From positions 37,856-101,855 of the forward strand of contig JALOON010000048.1 of the NCBI GenBank assembly GCA_025454405.1: a DNA stretch of 64,000 nucleotides. Reading direction: 5' to 3'. How positions within the stretch are numbered: position 1 is the first letter of the stretch; each line of letters opens with the position of its first letter. A program made the position numbers and the translations under genes. Shown in pieces: positions 60,792 through 64,000 of this stretch. Below the pieces are notes generated by a model. It did no database searches. It had not been told where the DNA came from and saw only the letters and a program-made list of their open reading frames with translations. The DNA comes from Oscillatoriaceae cyanobacterium Prado104. Lineage in GTDB: Bacteria; Cyanobacteriota; Cyanobacteriia; Cyanobacteriales; Microcoleaceae.

Positions 60792-60997
60792 ATAAATTGA
60801 GTTTTAACTATTAAACATCTGGTAAAAATAAATTATCCCAAATTCACAAAATTTAGTAGATTTACAGTTTTTTGCGCTCTTATCGATCGCTACACCAGAT
60901 CGATCTGTATCGATCTGTATTGATACAAACCCCCACTCTCCCCCTCTCGCACTCCCCCACTCTACCGCCGGTTCGGGAACCCGTACTGACAGATAAG

Positions 60998-61027
60998 TTG
61001 CGATCGCCCCCATCGGGCAGCTAAATT
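60998..61027 (+). promoter_or_regulatory. Probable groESL promoter
   Basis: TTGCGA (60998-61003) and TAAATT (61022-61027), spaced by 18 bp, form a sigma70-type promoter. The -10 overlaps the first base pairs of the CIRCE operator directly downstream. Confidence 0.55.
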
Positions 61028-61052
61028 AGCACTCATGAAGCGAGAGTGCTAA
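61026..61052 (+). promoter_or_regulatory. CIRCE operator (HrcA binding site)
   Basis: A perfect TTAGCACTC-N9-GAGTGCTAA inverted repeat lies 85 bp before groES. HrcA binds it and represses the operon until heat or other stress. Confidence 0.97.
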
Positions 61053-61136
61053 TATCACAGTTGGCAGCGGTAGCAGACAAACCATAGCAACCGCTGACAG
61101 CTCAACAACAACAATCTGTAGATCGGAGATTTATTT

Positions 61137-61448
61137 ATGGCAGCAGTATCACTGAGTGTTTCTACCGTTAAACCGTTAGGCGAGCGCGTGTTTGTCAAAG
61201 TCAGCGCTAGCGAAGAAAAAACCGCCGGTGGTATCCTCCTACCAGATACAGCGAAGGAAAAGCCCCAAGTAGGCGAAGTTGCAGCAGTGGGCCCCGGCAA
61301 GCGCAACGACGACGGCACCCGCACGGAAATGGAAGTTAAAGTCGGCGATAAAGTTCTCTACTCGAAGTACGCCGGCACAGATATCAAACTCGGCACCGAC
61401 GAATACGTCCTGCTAGCCGAAAAAGACATTCTGGCGATAGTCAGCTAA
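61137..61448 (+). CDS. groES: Co-chaperonin GroES
   Basis: This 103-residue Hsp10 caps the GroEL ring. [40 protein letters not shown] (mobile loop) and [20 protein letters not shown] are typical. It is the first gene of the CIRCE-controlled operon. AGGAGA-like GATCGGAGATT precedes the ATG. Confidence 0.97.
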   Translation: MAAVSLSVSTVKPLGERVFVKVSASEEKTAGGILLPDTAKEKPQVGEVAAVGPGKRNDDGTRTEMEVKVGDKVLYSKYAGTDIKLGTDEYVLLAEKDILAIVS

Positions 61449-61558
61449 TTAGTCGATCGCTCATCAGTCATTAGGAAACCAACCTCAGAACTAATGACGC
61501 AAGACCAATACCTGACATCGCAAATCAACTCATCTAAAATCCAAAATCATCAAAAACT

Positions 61559-63199
61559 ATGGCTAAGCGTATCATCTACAACGAAAACGCACGTCGCGCC
61601 CTCGAACGCGGTATGGACATTCTGGCCGAAGCAGTAGCAGTCACCCTCGGTCCCAAAGGTCGTAACGTGGTGCTCGAAAAGAAATTCGGAGCGCCTCAAA
61701 TCGTCAATGACGGCGTGACAATCGCCAAAGAAATCGAACTCGAAGACCACGTAGAAAACACCGGCGTTGCCTTGATCCGTCAAGCTGCTTCCAAAACCAA
61801 CGACGCAGCAGGCGACGGCACTACCACAGCTACCGTTTTGGCTCACGCAATGGTCAAAGAAGGTCTGCGCAACGTTGCTGCCGGTGCAAATGCGATCGCC
61901 CTCAAGCGCGGTGTTGACAAAGCCACCAGCTTCTTGGTAGACAAAATCGCCGAACACGCCAAACAAGTAGAAGATTCCAAAGCCATCGCTCAAGTCGGTT
62001 CCATTTCAGCAGGTAACGACGAAACCGTCGGCGAAATGATCGCTAGCGCTATGGACAAAGTTGGTAAAGAAGGCGTGATTTCCCTGGAAGAAGGGAAGTC
62101 GATGAGCACCGAACTCGAAATCACCGAAGGGATGCGCTTCGACAAAGGCTACATTTCTCCCTACTTCGTCACCGACACCGAACGGATGGAAGCTGTTCTC
62201 GAAGAACCTTTCATCTTGCTGACAGACAAGAAAATCGGCTTGGTACAAGATTTAGTACCCGTTCTCGAACAAGTAGCCCGTTCCGGCCGCCCGCTGGTAA
62301 TTATTGCTGAAGACATCGAGAAAGAAGCTCTAGCTACTCTGGTTGTCAACAAACTGCGCGGCGTACTCAACGTGACTGCTGTCAAAGCACCTGGTTTTGG
62401 CGATCGGCGCAAAGCCATGTTAGAAGATATCGCTGTTTTGACCGGCGGTCAAATGATTACCGAAGATGCCGGTTTGAAACTGGAAAACACCAAGCTCGAT
62501 ATGTTGGGCAAAGCGCGTCGCATCACCATTACCAAGGACAACACCACAATTGTTGCCGAAGGTAACGAAGCAGCAGTCAAAGCCCGCTGCGAGCAAATCC
62601 GCCGTCAAATGGACGAAACCGAGTCTTCCTACGACAAAGAGAAACTGCAAGAACGTTTGGCTAAATTGGCCGGTGGCGTCGCAGTTATCAAAGTCGGCGC
62701 GGCAACTGAAACTGAAATGAAGGATCGCAAACTGCGTTTGGAAGACGCGATCAACGCTACCAAAGCTGCTGTTGAAGAAGGAATTGTCCCCGGTGGCGGT
62801 ACAACTTTGGCTCACCTGACTCCTCAATTGGAAGAGTGGGCAAACAGCAACCTTAGCGGTGAAGAGTTGACCGGTGCTTTAATCGTCGCTCGGGCGTTGG
62901 CTGCTCCCCTGAAGCGGATTGCTGAAAACGCTGGTTTAAACGGTGCTGTGATTGCTGAGCGCGTGAAAGAGAAAGAATTCAACGTCGGTTTCAACGCAGC
63001 GACCAACGAATTTGTCGATATGTTTGAAGCTGGTATTGTTGACCCGGCGAAGGTAACTCGTTCTGCTCTGCAAAATGCTGCATCGATCGCGGGCATGGTG
63101 CTAACAACTGAGTGCATCGTCGTTGACAAGCCCGAACCGAAGGACGGCGCTCCTGCAGGCGCTGGTGCCGGCATGGGCGGCGGCGACTTCGATTACTAA
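61559..63199 (+). CDS. groEL: Chaperonin GroEL1
   Basis: This 546-residue Hsp60 has the ATP-binding [20 protein letters not shown] and [20 protein letters not shown], the apical domain segment, and [17 protein letters not shown]. The C-terminus is Gly-rich but GGDFDY replaces the repeated GGM of enterobacteria. As the groES-linked copy it is GroEL1; cyanobacteria usually carry a second, unlinked groEL2. The 110-bp gap to groES contains no promoter-like sequence. Confidence 0.97.
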   Translation: MAKRIIYNENARRALERGMDILAEAVAVTLGPKGRNVVLEKKFGAPQIVNDGVTIAKEIELEDHVENTGVALIRQAASKTNDAAGDGTTTATVLAHAMVKEGLRNVAAGANAIALKRGVDKATSFLVDKIAEHAKQVEDSKAIAQVGSISAGNDETVGEMIASAMDKVGKEGVISLEEGKSMSTELEITEGMRFDKGYISPYFVTDTERMEAVLEEPFILLTDKKIGLVQDLVPVLEQVARSGRPLVIIAEDIEKEALATLVVNKLRGVLNVTAVKAPGFGDRRKAMLEDIAVLTGGQMITEDAGLKLENTKLDMLGKARRITITKDNTTIVAEGNEAAVKARCEQIRRQMDETESSYDKEKLQERLAKLAGGVAVIKVGAATETEMKDRKLRLEDAINATKAAVEEGIVPGGGTTLAHLTPQLEEWANSNLSGEELTGALIVARALAAPLKRIAENAGLNGAVIAERVKEKEFNVGFNAATNEFVDMFEAGIVDPAKVTRSALQNAASIAGMVLTTECIVVDKPEPKDGAPAGAGAGMGGGDFDY

Positions 63200-63214
63200 T
63201 CGATAGTTTGATGG

Positions 63215-63238
63215 GGCAGGCTTTTTGGTCTGCCTTTT
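63215..63238 (+). terminator. Terminator after groEL
   Basis: GGCAG-gctttttggt-CTGCC followed by TTTT, 16 bp past the groEL stop. The stem is short but well placed. Confidence 0.55.
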
Positions 63239-63349
63239 CCTCGATCTACTCCCCGCCGTATAACGGCGAGTAGCGCTTGACTCTTCACCGAGATGTGCGA
63301 CAAGCGTTGCCGTCTCTGTCGTGATTTGCCGCGCAATTGAGACATCAAA

Positions 63350-63377
63350 AAACCCGGCTTTATAAAAAGCCGGGTTT
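63350..63377. terminator. Perfect 12-bp hairpin, probable bidirectional terminator
   Basis: AAACCCGGCTTT and AAAGCCGGGTTT pair perfectly around ATAA, with A-rich and T-rich flanks. It lies between groEL and the convergent small gene at 63497, so it can stop transcription from both sides. Confidence 0.75.
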
Positions 63378-63496
63378 CCTGCAAAATTATTAATTTAAAT
63401 TCATTAAATGTTTACCGTAATTTTATGGTTCGTAATATTTTTTTGCTGACAGCAGAGAGAGTAGAAATACTCATCTCAACTTGCTGCACTCGGGTA

Positions 63497-63697
63497 TTAG
63501 TCAGAAATCCCGATCCAGCCGCGGCGAATAGCATGCAGCAGGCGGTGGACAGCATCTCGATCTTCGTCACTGAGGGCGCTTTCGCAAAGGGCGTGCATCA
63601 GCGCCTTGCTTTGATTGAGGGTCATGTTTCCGGAGTGGCTGACTTGATAGAAAAGTTCAGCGACAGCACAGTCAGATTTGAAGGTCAGAGCTTGCAT
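63497..63697 (-). CDS. Small conserved cyanobacterial protein of unknown function
   Basis: In this 66-residue protein, GNMTLNQSKALMHALCESAL, SDEDRDAVHRLLHAIRRGWI and GISD resemble a cyanobacterial family of about 60-70 residues with the 'RLLYAVRRGWL' ending. Mostly helical, soluble, function unknown. Confidence 0.65.
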   Translation of the reverse strand: MQALTFKSDCAVAELFYQVSHSGNMTLNQSKALMHALCESALSDEDRDAVHRLLHAIRRGWIGISD

Positions 63698-64000
63698 GGG
63701 ATTTCGTTGAACTCGACAATCCTAATATGAACCACCCGAACAATGATTTCGGTGATTGAAATCTGTTAGGGTGTGTGATAATTGTCCAGAAGTCTAGCGA
63801 TCGAAATCTACTAACCGATGCGATCGCGATCGCACGCAGCACTCTTTGTCAATCTTCCTCGCTGCGATCTTTAGTGGCGAGCGACGAGTCGCAGTAACGA
63901 GCTTAAACTGAAGTTCCCCCCTGGCAAAAACTTGAAACTGTCTCACTGTGCGACTTCCAAGTATTTTAGAGTCGCTCGCGCATGGGTACAATCGCTGAAA
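63698..64000. other. Terminal intergenic stretch
   Basis: No supported gene. It contains closely spaced HIP1-like octamers (63820-63836) and no repeat family known from the rest of the window. A coding region could begin beyond the window edge. Confidence 0.5.

Noticed and set aside
60804..61013. 69-codon minus-strand frame overlapping the groESL promoter
   Set aside because: It covers the -35 region and contains simple direct repeats; no coding signature.
61550..61993. 147-codon minus-strand frame opposite groEL
   Set aside because: Antisense shadow of a strongly biased conserved gene.
63794..63991. 65-codon minus-strand frame near the window end
   Set aside because: No Shine-Dalgarno, no family resemblance, and HIP1-rich DNA; not supported as a gene.

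Overview
The window looks like a chromosomal segment of a large-genome filamentous cyanobacterium of the Microcoleus/Oscillatoria type. The evidence is very frequent HIP1 octamers (GCGATCGC), a pipX-pipY-sepF-proC gene order, cyanobacterial CobN, NupC, Dxs and GroESL, a phytochrome, REC-cyclase and Ser/Thr-kinase receptors, several Uma2 (DUF820) genes, and many short extragenic palindromes and heptanucleotide repeats. I see no rRNA, no convincing tRNA and no CRISPR array. The species assignment is inference.

Layout. 0.2-10 kb: cobN carrying two in-frame repeat insertions, a translationally coupled AAA ATPase + TOPRIM (DUF3226-like) pair, a DUF1574/SGNH-like exported protein, NAD kinase and a TPR protein with near-identical 120-bp repeats. 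10-15.2 kb: an accessory patch with a truncated methyltransferase, a DUF1993 gene followed directly by an integron-type attC-like site, a DUF4291 gene cut by a 215-bp element with perfect terminal inverted repeats, a sirtuin, a RelE/ParE-type toxin remnant, a DUF6891-like gene with an internal duplication, and a Uma2 gene. 15.3-24.5 kb: an SDR protein with a nested CIA30 domain, a bacteriophytochrome whose kinase H-box has Gly in place of His, a small membrane protein, an HPt protein with a Cys-rich tail, an ABC exporter (ATPase + permease) and an RTX-like protein. 25-29.7 kb: an atypical Ser/Thr kinase, a small acidic protein, a structured RNA resembling HEARO (IscB omega-RNA) with no nuclease gene beside it, and a kinase fused to a periplasmic-binding-protein sensor.

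29.8-38 kb: a zinc alcohol dehydrogenase, an EamA exporter, nirB-nirD (NADH-type nitrite reductase) preceded by an NtcA-like box inside a 21-bp palindrome, and a HEAT-repeat protein. 38-45.7 kb, mostly minus strand: proC, sepF, pipY/yggS, pipX, acpS, ecfT/cbiQ, a second Uma2 gene and der. 45.9-51.9 kb: a CNT nucleoside transporter, an acireductone-dioxygenase-like cupin, a small membrane protein with a clear terminator, a nucleotidyltransferase, pdxJ and an exported protein. 52-54.7 kb: an XRE regulator, an IS605-type element with an N-terminally deleted TnpB, and three small DUF genes. 55-64 kb: dxs, two MITE-like elements, a fossil histidine kinase, a REC-PAS-cyclase, a 2Fe-2S protein, a possibly broken hypothetical gene and the CIRCE-controlled groES-groEL1 operon.

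Functional links. Nitrogen control is the clearest theme: PipX is the co-activator of NtcA, and an NtcA-like site lies upstream of nirBD. Signal transduction is heavily represented, with several members missing canonical catalytic residues. Repeats and small mobile elements fill most intergenic spaces and in places enter or truncate genes.
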